Positions 1 through 24,696 of a stretch of DNA of 64,000 nt are shown in pieces. Every line of letters starts with the position of its first letter. The stretch's first letter is position 1. Below the pieces are notes generated by a model. That model searched no databases and was not told where the DNA came from. It saw only the letters and a program-made list of their open reading frames with translations. Origin of the DNA: Coturnix japonica (lineage: Eukaryota > Chordata > Aves > Galliformes > Phasianidae); assembly GCF_001577835.2 (NCBI RefSeq), contig NC_029527.1, forward strand, positions 1,936,057 to 2,000,056, written 5' to 3'. The translations under genes and the position numbers were made by a program.

Positions 1-28
1 AACTGTCCACAAACTCTAGCTAATGCTA

Positions 29-3784
<3,756 letters not shown>

Positions 3785-3865
3785 CTTCCTGCGGCCCGGT
3801 CCGTGCCGCCATGTCCGGCCCCGCCGCCGCGCCCGCGATACACGTCATCACCGTGCGACGCTGAG

Positions 3866-3873
3866 TGACGTCA
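3866..3873. promoter_or_regulatory. Full CRE (TGACGTCA) in BAP1 promoter
   Basis: A perfect palindromic cAMP-response element TGACGTCA sits about 80 bases upstream of the BAP1 start codon. A second partial site (ACGTCATC) lies near 3842, inside a CpG-rich stretch of roughly 3780-4030. CREB/ATF sites at this distance are common in CpG-island housekeeping promoters. Use of the site is inferred. Confidence 0.6.
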
Positions 3874-3874
3874 C

Positions 3875-5110
3875 CACGCGCCGGGGCCGCTCGGTGGGTC
3901 CCGGTGTGGCGGTGTAGGCCGCAGCGGGGCCGGGAGCCGATCCCGTTGTAGCCGGTGTTCGGGGCTTCGTTCCCCTGCAGCTGGGGGCTGTGCAGCGCAC
4001 CGCCAGGTCGTGTGGGCAGGCAGCGGGTCGTGGGGTAGGCCAGGGGCCTGCTGAGGGCGCCAGGCCGCTCTGTGCTTCCGTAGGAAACAGCTCAGAATAG
4101 GAGCAAACCGGGCCTGGCCCCTCGGCTTTGTTACACCCAGCTCCCACACACAGCCCTGTTATCTCCCATGGGGCACGGGCTGCATGTGGGGCAGGGCTGG
4201 ACCCATAGCACCTCTATGTGGCAGCACAGGTCCCGCAGCCTCTGCCCCTTGGCTTAGGCAGATGTGAGGCAGCACAGAGCACAGCATCGCCATGGACTTT
4301 GCTCCCATCAAAGGCCCCGCGCTGTGGCCATTGTGCTGCAGGGAGCAGCGATGATCTCATGGCCCAGCCCTGTTTTTGTGTGAGCTATTTCGGGGGTCAA
4401 TTATTAGGATTTTCTTTCCCCTTCCTCTGCTTTCAAACAATGCTGGTCCCAGCGGGGCCTCAGTTCACATCATTGTGTGGGGCCACGCTGTGCTGGGAGC
4501 AGGAAGATCGTTATCAGCCGGGCTGAGAACTCTGCCAGGCCCTCAGCGTGGGGCCAGCAGCGCCTGCATTGTCCCCTGTTCTTTGGGGCACTGCGCATTG
4601 GGGAGCACTGTGGCTCGATCCCCACCCCAAAGCCCCCTGCTCACTGCTGCCCTGGCACTGTTATGGCCCTGGCTTTGTTGCCTTCCCCTAAGCCTCTCCT
4701 GTGTTTACACAGGGATGGGTCTAACGTGTTTGAGGCTGATTGCCACCCTCTGACCCTGCCCAGCCCCAAAACGGTCTGTGCTTTCCCTCAGATAGGGTTG
4801 AAGTGGGGCTGAGGATAAACCCACAAACCCTTTCCAGGAACAAGAGCAGCAGTGCTGCCCCCACGCCTGCCCGAGTACTTCTTTTCCCTATTCATACAAA
4901 GACCACTCTGCTTCACAGCACAAAGGCTGGGCTGGGGCCAGGGGCTGCACTGTGAGTGTCCCATCCCACACTACATGATGCTGAGACTCAGCCTGGGAGG
5001 CTTTTTTGCCCAATTCTCAACTTTTCTTTATGAGGGTAGGTGTTGTGTTTCCTGGGCCTCGTGCTGGTGGCATGTAAAGAGCCTGGATCAAACCCCACAG
5101 GCAAAGAGGG
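3875..5110. other. Intergenic spacer between BAP1 promoter and SEMA3G 3' end
   Basis: The part nearest BAP1 is CpG-rich promoter. From about 4150 to 5110 I see no conserved coding sequence, RNA gene or repeat. In mammals PHF7 lies here head-to-head with BAP1, and nothing resembling PHF7 PHD/RING cysteine patterns is visible. Confidence 0.6.
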
Positions 5111-5132
5111 GACTGGTGCCACACTCGGCCTC

Positions 5133-5138
5133 TTTATT
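5133..5138 (-). terminator. Poly(A) signal of SEMA3G
   Basis: AATAAA on the minus strand lies about 215 bases below the SEMA3G stop codon. It is the first canonical signal downstream, so the 3' UTR is short. Confidence 0.7.
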
Positions 5139-5352
5139 TGTGGAGAAAGCCAGCAAGCTCCCCAGCGTCTCTGCCACCCTAGTGACCATGACCCCATAGC
5201 TGGCAGCCCCAAGCAAGAGTGAGGGGTCTGGTGCCATTGTGTCCCCCCTGACACCACCCATCTGGAGGGGGACAGGACCTGCCCAGGAGCCAGCCCTGGG
5301 GACAGAAGGACCTCGTGCAGCAGCAGCTCTGCCCGAGGACAAGTCCCCTGCC

Positions 5353-12598
<7,246 letters not shown>

Positions 12599-13400
12599 CC
12601 TCCTCCCGGGGCCGCCGCTCCCCCGGGCCGATGCTTTTATGGGGCCGCGCTCCGCCCCGGCCCGCCCCGGTCCCAGCCCGGCCCCCGCCCCACGAGCCCC
12701 AAGGGCTGAGTCCCACGGGAGGGGTGAGCGGGGGGACTGCGGTCTCCGGTCCGCAAAAAGTTATAGGGAGCAACACCAGGGTCCCCCCCAGCCAAGCGGA
12801 TGGGGATTAGGGAGGATCCCCCCAGGATGGGGGCTTTCCCGGAGCATACAGACCCACAAGCAGGGGACGCGGTGGGGATATATGGAGCAGGACCAGGGGC
12901 TGCTGTGCCACGGTGACCATGGGGACAAAGCAGCCGGCGATGTGGGGCAGGGGATGCGCCGATGTCCCCCGAGCTCCGGCACCGCCTCGGTTGTGCGTGG
13001 GAACCCCGAACCATAGGCAGAGCTCTGCCGGTCCCAACCTGCTCCGCTGTGTCCCGGTGGGTGGGCACGGCGTCTGGACCGGATGCGGCACCCTCGGGTG
13101 CCGGGCACAGCGCGGCTGGGGATGGGAGCAGGAGCGGGGCCAAACCCTCGGGCGCCTCTGTTAGATGAGTGCGGGCTCCTGCCGGGACTTGCACATCTCT
13201 GCCGGCAGAGCCACCCTGCGAACATCCCATAGGAAGGAGCGGGATTAACCTCAGCTCCTGCCCCCAGCGCCCCAGGATGAGCAGGGTCCCAGCCGGGCAG
13301 CGCTCTGCTGGTGCAGCCCCTTCTGTGTCCTCAGCGAAATGAGAGCACCCTCAGGGCCATGGCTGCCCACGGCACTGCATGTGAGCGGGCAGACAGAGCT
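12599..13400. other. SEMA3G promoter and spacer to ACY1 3' end
   Basis: 12599-12720 is very GC-rich with several CCCGCCC/GGGCGG (Sp1-type) boxes directly upstream of the SEMA3G start codon, and presumably contains its 5' UTR and promoter. 12720-13400 has no recognisable gene or repeat. Confidence 0.5.
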
Positions 13401-13425
13401 GCTCCTGGCCTAGCTACCAGGAAGG

Positions 13426-13431
13426 TTTATT
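13426..13431 (-). terminator. Poly(A) signal of ACY1
   Basis: AATAAA on the minus strand, about 235 bases beyond the ACY1 stop codon. Confidence 0.75.
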
Positions 13432-13666
13432 GAGTGAATGTGCACAGTGAGGATGGGGGCACCAGCTGGGAGGCACGGCCACAGCAGCCCTGAAGTGGTC
13501 AGGGATGGCTGCAGGGGCACAGGGCAAACCAGGATCCACTGGTGCACGGTCCCCTGGGTGGGACAGCAGGGACATGTCACCATCAGGTCAGCCCACAGCC
13601 CACAGCACAGCCATGGCAGAGGGGCACACAGATGTGGCACCATGCCCCCTGTCCCCTCCCAAAGGC

Positions 13667-16600
13667 TCAGCCCTCGGCAGGCAGTGGGGGCACAGAGGCC
13701 AGGGCAGGCAGGAGGTGGGCATAGATATCAATGCCCCGCAGGAAGACATCCTCATTGAGGAACTCATTGTGGTCGTGGAGCAGCACCGGGGTGCGGTTCA
13801 TGGGTGAGAAGCCGAGGGCTGGGTACCCTGCCTGGGGACAGAGCAGCACAGTGAGTCCAGGGTGGGCAGCGGGTCCATGGGTGGGATGGGGCAGCACTCA
13901 CCGCTCGGATATAGCGGCTGTCAGTGGCAGCTGGGAAGATCTCCAGCTTGAGAGGCAGCTTCCTGTAGGGCAGGACATGGGATCAGTGCGGCACAGGGAC
14001 AGACAGGGTGCCTGACACCCAGAACCAGCCAAGGGCCCTAAGCCGTGTACCCTACAGGATGCTCAATCCTATTCTTTCTGACACAGTGAGGTGCTGCCAT
14101 GTCCCTGGGGTACACAAGGACCGGGGGGGGCGCACGCTGGGTGCCACCATCCCATGGCACTACTCACATGTCCCTGCAGACCCCACTGAAGGCTTTCCAC
14201 CACGGGTCAGAGTCCTCCGTGGAGGTGATATGCTGGTCCATGCATTTCTGAGAGACAGAGGCATCAGGTGGGCACATTGCAGGGCAGGGGCAGCACAACG
14301 TGCTGAGCTCCCCCCTCAGCCCCTCACCTGGAGAAACTCATACGTGACTCCATCCCCCGCCTCCCGGCACCACGCAGCCACCTGCTCCTCGAAGGCCTGA
14401 GGGAGGCAGCACAAGAGGGTGTGAGCAGGGGCACCCCCAGCCCGCTCCCCCTGCACGGGGCCAGCACCGTGCCCACCTTCAGGTCCACGGTGGGTGGGAT
14501 GCGGATGTCAAAGCCGACAGACATCTCAGAGGGCACCACGTTGAAGGAGACTCCCCCCTCCAGCATGGTCAGGTTGAGCGAGGTGACATCCCCCAGGGTC
14601 AGGTTCGTGTTGGACTTAAGCCTTGGGGGATGCAGGGGACAGTCACCCTCAGTCCCCAGGAGGAGGGGACCACCCACTCCCATGCAGGTAAACTGAGGCG
14701 TGGGGATGCAGTGTTGGATCAGAGCCTTGCTTGGGACCCCCTGGATGCCAAGGGAGGGCAGGGCCCCTCCAAAGACCACAGTGAGGCCAACGCAGCCCCT
14801 CCAGCCACGTCCTACCTCTGCTTCTCGCTCTCCCTGAAGGCCAGGAAGGAGGTGATCACTTTGTGCTGGGGAGGCAAACACATGATGTAAGCATCCCAGG
14901 ACCATCTAGACAGGGTGCACCATACCCCACGCAGCCCCCCTCCCCAGGCCCCCCCACCAGCAGCTCCCACCCCAGGCCCCTGCAGGGCACCCCACCATCC
15001 CCACTCCCTTACCAACTTCTCAGCCGCAGTGTTTGTGATGAAGCGGGACCCATGGCCAGGGCTGCCCACGCACTTCACCTTGATCCCTGAGGGAGAGGAG
15101 CTGAGCCGGGTGCACCCAGCACCCCAGTGCCCAGCAGAGCAAGGGACAGGATGGTGGGCACGCCATTACTCACACCAAGGGCTCTTCTCGCCGTAGAAAA
15201 CGCTGTAGGTGTCGGATGGGCTGGCCAAGCCTGTGGTGGGCACAGCAAGGGGGTCAGATGTGTCCAAACTGGTGCACTGTGGGGTCAGGGGCTGGGACAC
15301 CCAGGAGGACCCCAGGAGCCGTGCTGAGTGCCCCTGCCTTGGGGCCAATGCTAATGTGCATGATGCCATGAGGTCCCTGTGGGTCCCAGCACGGCTGTGC
15401 CATCACTCACCCTCATCCAGGGCAAAGCCCACATTGAGAGCTTTGAACTCTGGGCGCTGCAAGAACATCACCATGCCTTTGTATCCGCCCACCTCCTCAT
15501 CTGTGGGGGGAAAACTGCCATGGGGTGAAGGCATCCTCCAGACCACCAGTGTGCTTCCACGCCTGCCTGGTGCATTGGCCATCCCCAGAACTGCGCAGCC
15601 CTTCATCCTAGAGCTAGTGGAACCCAAAACCTCCACAGGTTGGCAGGGTTGTCCCACGTCCGGGATGAGGGGAGCCACACAGCATCACCCAGCCCACCCT
15701 GCTCCATAGGACGGCACTCACCAGGCACAAAGCTCAGGTGGATGGTGCGTGCAAAGCTCTTCCCCTCTGCCTTCAGCCTTCGGACGGCCTCAAGGTACCT
15801 GCAGGCGACATGAGGAGGTGGAATGAGGATGCTGAGTGTACAGAGTGGGGCTGACAGCCCTGAGCCACCCCGTGCACCAAGCCCCCACTCACTGGATGGA
15901 GACGCACTTCATGTCCTGGGCACCTCGGGCATAGATATTGCCCTGGGAATCCTTAATAGCCTCAAAGGGCGGGTAGGTCCAGTGCTCCTGTGAGAACATC
16001 GGCCATGACCCCATGGCACGAAGCTACCCCTGTGCCCAGCCCCTCTGGCCCCGTACCTCAAAAACCGGCACAACATCAGTGTGGGAGTTGAGCAGGATGG
16101 AGCGCAGGCGGGGATTTGTGCCCGGCCAGGTGAGCACCAGCACCACGCGACCCGGGCACACCTGTGAGCAAAGCAGCCGTGTCACTGGGGTGGGATGGGG
16201 GGACACAGGGGTTGGGACAGGCTCATTCCCCTCCGCAGCCACAAGAAGTTCAGAGGGAGTGAACTGGAGACCCCGAGCCCATGGTGTCCCCTGTGCCAGC
16301 CACTGGCCGGGAGCAGGGGACATCTGCAGCCAGCGTCACCCTGCCTGGTCCCTGGCTAATCATAGCACAGCCAGCCACAAAGGTCAGAGGGACAGCTTAT
16401 GGCAGCGCCTGGCTCAGCAGAGCATTAGGGCAGCAGCAGGCACCTCCTGCCACCCGTGGGGTGCTGGGGGTCGGACTGAGCCGAGCTGTGATGGGCTGGG
16501 ACCAGCCCTGGGGCTGCCCCGCTCACCTCCACCTTCTGGCACAACAAGCCCACGTCGGTGCCAACGCGCTCCAGAAACTGAACAGCTGCATCTGAGGGTG

Positions 16601-16884
16601 AGAAGAGATGGGATGAAGGGGTGGATTTATGGCAAAGCACGGTGGGGATAAGGCACGACAGCGTTCCTTGCAGCAACAGCCCTGGCACGTGGGTCCAAAG
16701 AGCGATCCAAAGAGCAGCAGGGGAAGGAGCCACGCTGCCCCGGGTGCCCCCCCGCCGCATCCCTGCCCTGCTCACCATAGTCGGGCTTGGGGTGCCTGGT
16801 GTCGATCCTCAGATACTCTCGGAATAGCGTCACCGAAGGGTTCTCCGAGGCCCCCGCGCTCTTCCCTTGTTTGCCCGGTGCCAT
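13667..16884 (-). CDS. ACY1: ACY1, aminoacylase-1 (complete)
   Basis: ACY1 is a cytosolic zinc enzyme of the M20 family that hydrolyses N-acyl (mainly N-acetyl) L-amino acids, recycling amino acids from N-acetylated peptides. Fourteen coding exons (minus): 16776-16884, 16527-16591, 16057-16161, 15893-15987, 15722-15798, 15411-15500, 15174-15230, 15013-15086, 14816-14865, 14477-14621, 14328-14396, 14168-14247, 13902-13962 and 13667-13831. They give 413 residues (human 408). Metal and catalytic residues are in place: His85 (NSHTDVVP), Asp118 (GAQDMKC), Glu152/Glu153 (PDEEVGG), Glu180 (ALDEG) and His378 (LLHDHNE). His211, in the inter-subunit loop (GSPGHGSRF), is also kept. The ATG exon begins at 16890 after an acceptor, so a non-coding first exon ending at the donor 17264 (GGAG/GTAGGG) is inferred. 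Confidence 0.97.
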
Positions 16885-17385
16885 TCCGGACTGCAGAGCC
16901 GCGGGGCAAGAGACGGTTAACACCCACCCCCCCTCCAGCCCCTCCGAAGAAGGACGGGGCAAAGTTCGGCCCTTGGGAAGGAGCGGGGCTGGGCTGGGGG
17001 TGGAGGGGCGGGGGGTGAGGAGGGGGCTGCGGGATGTTGTGAGCACACGGGGCGCTCGGCGGGGTGCAGGAGGCGAAGGAAACACCGCACGTTTGCGGGG
17101 CACGAGGAGCGCACGCTGCCACGGTTGGGGTGCGGGGAACCGGGACACCGAGAGTGCGCGGCCCCGTAAGCGGGATGTGGGCAGAGGGGGGTGGGTTCGG
17201 GGCAGCCCCCCCGCCCGACACCGCCCGTTCCCGGCCCCGACCCCCCGCTGTTCCCGGCCCTACCTCCGCGCTGCCGTCGCTGCCGGCCCCGCACCCGCTC
17301 CGCCCCCCCGGCCCCGCTCCGCCCCGCTCCATCCCGCTCCGCCCCGAGGCGCTCGGGGACACGGCACAGAGCGGAGCACGATGTG

Positions 17386-17391
17386 TTTATT
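17386..17391 (-). terminator. Poly(A) signal of ABHD14A
   Basis: AATAAA on the minus strand, about 440 bases below the ABHD14A stop. It lies only about 50-120 bases upstream of the inferred ACY1 first exon (donor at 17264), so one gene ends almost where the next begins. Confidence 0.65.
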
Positions 17392-17831
17392 GGCCCCGGG
17401 ACAGGCGGATCGCACCTCCTGCCTGCCAGTTCACGGCCCCCCCGGCAAACACCGCAGCACCGTACCCACAGCCCTGGCTCTGCCAGAACGTCCTTCTACA
17501 ACTCAAAGGAGCAACCAGGGGGTGGTGGGCACAACAGCCCCCTCCCCAAGGCAGCGGGTGCAGCCCAAAGCTGCTGGAGCTCAGGCAGCATTTGGATATC
17601 GCTGTCAGTGTTTGTGTGGTTCAGTGAGGAGCTGATGTTTGGGCTGGGTGATCCCTGTGCACTTCGTCCAACGTGGGATATGCCATCACTCTATGAGCAC
17701 GTAACCTCCGGTCCCAGCCATAGGAGGGAGAGGAGATGCTGCAGGAGGGCACTGCTGGAGAATCACCCCCAGCTTCACCCCCAGCTCCCAGCATGGCACA
17801 GGGATAAAGGCACAGCCCCGCTGCCCCCAGC

Positions 17832-18894
17832 TCACTGCAGCTGGCCCAGGAAGCCCAGCAGGGCCCGGTGGAAGTCCTCTGGTTTGTCCATATAACAGGC
17901 ATGGCCGGCGCCGGGCAGCACAACCACGCGGTGCTTGGGGAGGTGCTGGAGGCTCTGCAGGGCCTGATGGCCCAGCCCGGTATCACGGTCACCGTACAGG
18001 ATCAGAGTGGGAGTCTGAAAAAGAGCAAAGAAAGGATATTGGGGAGGTGGGATGTCAACGCCAGCCCTGTAAAGCTGCAGGAGGGCAGAGCCCACAGTGC
18101 ACAGTGCATAGCAGGGCTCCCAGCACCCTGCTGGACCCACCTGGACCTGCTGGTACTGCACGGTGCTGTATTCCCTTGTACCCACGGGTGCAATGGGCAC
18201 GAAGCCGGCCAGCTGCTCACTGTGTGCCAGGAGGAAGGGCAGGGCAAAGCGGCCGCTCATGGACGGGCTGATCAGGACAGGTCTGTGCAGACCCAGCTGC
18301 TGTATGACATACAGCAGGAAGGCAGCCCGGCCCTGCTGCGTGCCCAGCATCCCTGCGGGGGGCGAATCCCCATAACCTGGGGGGGACACAGAGGATGGGG
18401 GGGGCACAGAGGATGCGGGGCTGGGGTGAGGCAGGGGGGCACCGGGAGCCCTTTGGGGTGGGCTCGTGTCTTGCACCACCCCCAGCCCTTGTTCCTACCG
18501 GGCAGATCGATGGCCACAGCGCGGTGTCCTGCAGCAGCCAGCAGCTCCAGCGTGCCCAGCGCCTGCCACGTGCTGGAGGTGAAGGCCTGGCCGTGCAGCA
18601 GCAGCACGGCGGGTCTGCGGGGGGACACGAGGACACGGGGCTCGGTGCGGGATACAGACAGCACTGCGGGACGGGGAGCCGCGCTCACACCCACCTGCGG
18701 GACGCGAGCGGCCCCGGCACGGCCGGCTCCATGTAGGACACGGCGGGGTCACCCGGCAGCACCGAGACCCGCACCGTGATGTTGGCCGGGCGGCGGGACG
18801 GGCCATGGCGGCGGGCGGCGGGCAGTAAAAGGAGCAGCACAACGCAGCACAGCAAAGCAAACAGCAACGGCAGCACCGGGCGGGTGCGGGGCAT
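17832..18894 (-). CDS. ABHD14A: ABHD14A, membrane-anchored alpha/beta hydrolase (complete)
   Basis: This is an alpha/beta-hydrolase paralogue of ABHD14B with no settled substrate. Four exons (minus): 18695-18894, 18499-18614, 18141-18376 and 17832-18014, giving 244 residues. Residues 8-24 are a strongly hydrophobic signal-anchor ([17 protein letters not shown]) followed by a basic stretch, giving a predicted type II membrane or secretory topology. ABHD14B lacks this segment. The hydrolase core begins with the oxyanion loop RPAVLLLHG. The nucleophile elbow is ISPSMSG (Ser144), the acid lies in YGDRD (Asp193/Asp195), and the catalytic His222 is in GAGHACY, so the triad is intact. The gene is divergent with ABHD14B (start codons 371 bases apart) and in tandem with ACY1 downstream. 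Human ABHD14A and ACY1 are known to make read-through transcripts. Confidence 0.95.
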
Positions 18895-19265
18895 CGCTGC
18901 GGGACCGGGGGGGGACGGTCGGGACCAACACCGAGCCGACCCCGTTCGGCAGCGCTCGGGAAGGCTCGGCAGCGCTCGGCAGTGCTCGGCAGCGCTCGGC
19001 AGCGCTCGGCAGCGCTCGGCAGTGCTCGGCAATGTTCGGCAGCGCTCGGCAGCGCTCGGCAGTGCTCGGCACTGTTCGGCTGCGCTCGGCAGCGCTCGGC
19101 TGCGCTCGGCAGTGCTCGGCAATGTTCGGCAGCGCTCGGCAGCGCTCGGCAGCGCTCGGTTCCCCCCGCTCCCACCAGGCGGCGCCCCCGCTCCCCCCGC
19201 CCCCCGCGACCTTCGGCCCCGGGCGTTGCCCGTCGGCCTGTGCCGGTCCCGGACGGTCCCGAACC
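18895..19265. promoter_or_regulatory. Bidirectional ABHD14A/ABHD14B promoter
   Basis: Only 371 bases separate the two divergent start codons, so this interval must hold both 5' UTRs and a shared promoter. It is extremely CpG-rich and has no TATA box. More than half of it is the 10-bp minisatellite described separately. Confidence 0.75.
18951..19160. repeat. 10-bp minisatellite, 21 units in strict register
   Basis: Twenty-one consecutive 10-base units of consensus agcgctcggc run without any indel. Variants are agtgctcggc, aatgttcggc, tgcgctcggc and actgttcggc. A four-unit block (agtg, aatg, agcg, agcg) recurs at 19021-19060 and 19111-19150, so part of the array grew by a 90-base duplication. 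Each unit carries a CpG and an AGCGCT-like palindrome. It accounts for the long open frames on both strands here, which are not genes. Confidence 0.95.
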
Positions 19266-20103
19266 ATGTCGGACGTGCAGCTGAGCGAGGGCACCGTGCA
19301 GGTGGACGGGCAGAGCCTGTTCTACCGGGAGGCCCGGCCGCAGCTCCACGCCCCGCGGCTCAACGTGCTGCTGCTGCACGGCATCCGCTTCTCGTCCGAC
19401 ACGTGGCTGCAGCTCCGCACTCTGGCCGTGCTGGCCGGTGCCGGACACCGGGCCGTGGCCGTGGACCTGCCGGGTAAGGCCCGGCCCGGGGCAGCGGGTG
19501 ACAGCGCGGTGGCGGCCGTGTGACACGGAGCCCCTCACCCGCAGGGCTGGGCCGCTCCAAGGACGCCGCAGCTCCAGCTCCCGTGGGGCAGCCGGCACCG
19601 GGCTCGTTCCTGCAGGCGCTGCTGGACGCGCTGGGCCTGGTCCCGGCCGTGCTGGTCAGCCCGTCGCTCAGCGGCATGTACTCGCTGCCGTTCCTATTCC
19701 AGCACGGCCACATGCTCAAGGCCTACGTGCCCGTGGCGCCCATCTGCACCGACAGGTTTGATGCGGAGCAGTACGGCCGCGTCCAGGTAACGGGGGCTGG
19801 GAGGGAGCGAGGTCCGTTCCTGGCCCCCATCCCTCCTGTAAGAGACGGGCAGCGAGGAGCAGAGCAGCCCCTGCTGGCCGTGTCGTGCTGTGCGGCCACA
19901 GCCCCTGCTCCTCCCCGCAGACACCCGCCCTGATCGTCTACGGGGACCAGGATGTGGAGCTGGGTCAGCTCAGCCTCAGCAACCTGCGGCACTTGGCCCG
20001 GCACCAGGTGCTGGTGCTGCAGGGTGCTGGGCACGCCTGCTACCTGGACAAGCCCGAGGAGTGGCACCGCGGGCTGCTGGCCTTCCTGCAGCAGTTGGAG
20101 TGA
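19266..20103 (+). CDS. ABHD14B: ABHD14B (CIB), cytosolic alpha/beta hydrolase/deacetylase (complete)
   Basis: ABHD14B is a soluble hydrolase first found as a TAF1-binding factor and later reported to transfer acetyl groups from lysine to CoA. Three exons, 19266-19473, 19545-19786 and 19921-20103, give 210 residues, the same length as human. There is no signal peptide or membrane segment, so it should be cytosolic/nuclear. Landmarks: [14 protein letters not shown] (oxyanion loop), [13 protein letters not shown] (nucleophile Ser110), ALIVYGDQD (acid around Asp159/Asp161) and [15 protein letters not shown] (His188). Start chosen at the first ATG ([13 protein letters not shown]), which aligns with the human N-terminus. 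It is divergent from ABHD14A, and the exon boundaries at GYG/GLG and VQ/TPT are shared between the two, consistent with tandem inverted duplication. Confidence 0.97.
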
Positions 20104-20142
20104 GTGGGACGGGGACGGCCCTCCATGGCATCACCGGGACCA

Positions 20143-20148
20143 AATAAA
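20143..20148 (+). terminator. Poly(A) signal of ABHD14B
   Basis: AATAAA only 40 bases after the stop codon, giving a very short 3' UTR. Confidence 0.8.
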
Positions 20149-20164
20149 ACCTGAGATGTGCTGC

Positions 20165-21801
20165 CGCCCTCCTGCTTTGTTCCCTGCTCACCGTGACGGC
20201 CTCATCCCCATCCTCTCCTGCTTTGTTCCCTCCTCGCTGCCTCGCACACATTGGTTGACAGCAGCCCTCCTCCCGGCCTCATCCTCTTCTTCCTCTTCCC
20301 ACCCCTCCGGCCGCTCACCCGCTCTTAGGTTAATCCACAGCGGCTTAAAAGGTGACTGTCGTCCCCTGCCTGCGGTGGCAGCCAGCGTGTCCCGAGCACC
20401 CGATGGATTTATAGTCACCAACAGATGGGGGGGGGGGAGGCAGGGGAGGCCAGACAGACACCCGGCTGGACAGACAGACACAGTGCCGCTGTGTGCCCAC
20501 CACCTGCCTCCCCCCACTTGGTGCTGCTGAGCCGGCCCTGGGGATGCAGATGGAGGAGGCAGCGGGGTGCCACCCCCCCCCTCATGCTTCCCCCTCCAAG
20601 CCTGCCTGGGCTTTAGCTGCTTACGCCAGGGCCTATGAGGATTTAGCGGGGGAGGCACGCGGGCAACGGGGGGGGGTGACACTGGCAGCGTGTCAGTGTG
20701 TGATGGGGGGCACGGAGGGGGGTGGGGGCGTGCTGCCATCCGAGGGGCTGGCACGGGGGTGCTCGGCTCTTTGCAGCATCCATCACCGCAGCCCTAAGGG
20801 TGCTCACCCCCAGCAGCACCCCTGGGTGCCGCCATCCCGGAGCTGCCCGCCCGGTGCCCTTGAGCCTTTGAGCCCTGCCAGCTGATCGGCTTCCAGGAAC
20901 AAAACAAAAACAAAAAAAGCAATTACAAAGAGGGGCGATGTGCGAGCCAAGTATGGACAGGAATGTCCCCAGCGGTGGCAGATGGCCTTACCCAGGGTGC
21001 ATTGTTCCTTTTAGTGTCTCTTATCCTCTGTAATAGGATCCCGGAGGGAGGGCTGTGGGAGAGGGGAAGAGCGAGGGGGGCCCCAGCGGGCCGGGGTGGG
21101 GGCCGGGGCTGCCAGCCTGCCCCGAGCCCGTCAAGCGGCTCATTGTTCGCGGCCCGGGTGGCACGGGGCGGCCCCGGCGGCATGCGGCACTGAGCGGCGG
21201 CGGTGCGAGAGGTACCGGGCTGCGAGCGGGGCGGGGGGGAGCCCAGAAACTTTCCTGCTGGGCAACGGGGGGTGGCCGCGCTGTCCCCTCCCCACCTCCC
21301 GCCGGCACCTTGTCCCCACGCCCCCCCCCGGCGGCAGAGGACACCATTCTTTCCCCTCTCCTCCTCCCCCATCCCCTCCGACACCGGTTCTCGTACCCCC
21401 GCTTTTGTCTCCGCCGGGTTCACCCGTGGGGGCTCGGGGGGCTGCGGGCGCTGCCACCGCCCCACCCCGCTCCCCTGATGGTCACCGCGGCGGCGAGTCC
21501 TGCCAGCACCCAGAATAGCCGTGCCCCATCCCCCCGACAGCGCCCGCACATCGGGCCCCAACCCCACGGCGGGTGCTTTGTTCCAAAGCCGCTTGGCATC
21601 GCCGCCGGCATCCCGCCCACCCGCTCCCGGACACGCGGCGATTGTCCCCTGCTGTCCCCTCCCCGGCCGCCTCCGGGCTCGGGGTGCTGCTGGGTGCCTC
21701 CCCCCTTCCCATAGGCAGCCCCCAGCCTGGGGTCCGGCCACCCCCAGCCCAGGGGTCGGAACGCCTGGCCGTACCCCGCAGGATCCCCCCATGTCCCCCA
21801 G
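20165..21801. other. Spacer and PCBP4 upstream/5' UTR region
   Basis: GC-rich with poly-G and poly-C runs. An AT-richer stretch at about 20895-21045 stands out and includes CATTGTTCC, a SOX-type core. 21060-21800 is CpG-dense and likely holds the PCBP4 promoter and non-coding first exon. The coding exon begins after the acceptor AG at 21800-21801. No other gene seen. Confidence 0.5.
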
Positions 21802-21804
21802 GCC

Positions 21805-24696
<2,892 letters not shown>

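Noticed and set aside
4218-4955. Overlapping open frames between BAP1 and SEMA3G considered as PHF7 or a novel gene
   Set aside because: No Cys/His metal-binding pattern, no splice-consistent exon chain, and composition of ordinary spacer.
18685-19598. Long minus- and plus-strand open frames of [21 protein letters not shown] type
   Set aside because: They are readings of the 10-bp minisatellite. They cross the ABHD14A and ABHD14B start regions in the wrong frame.
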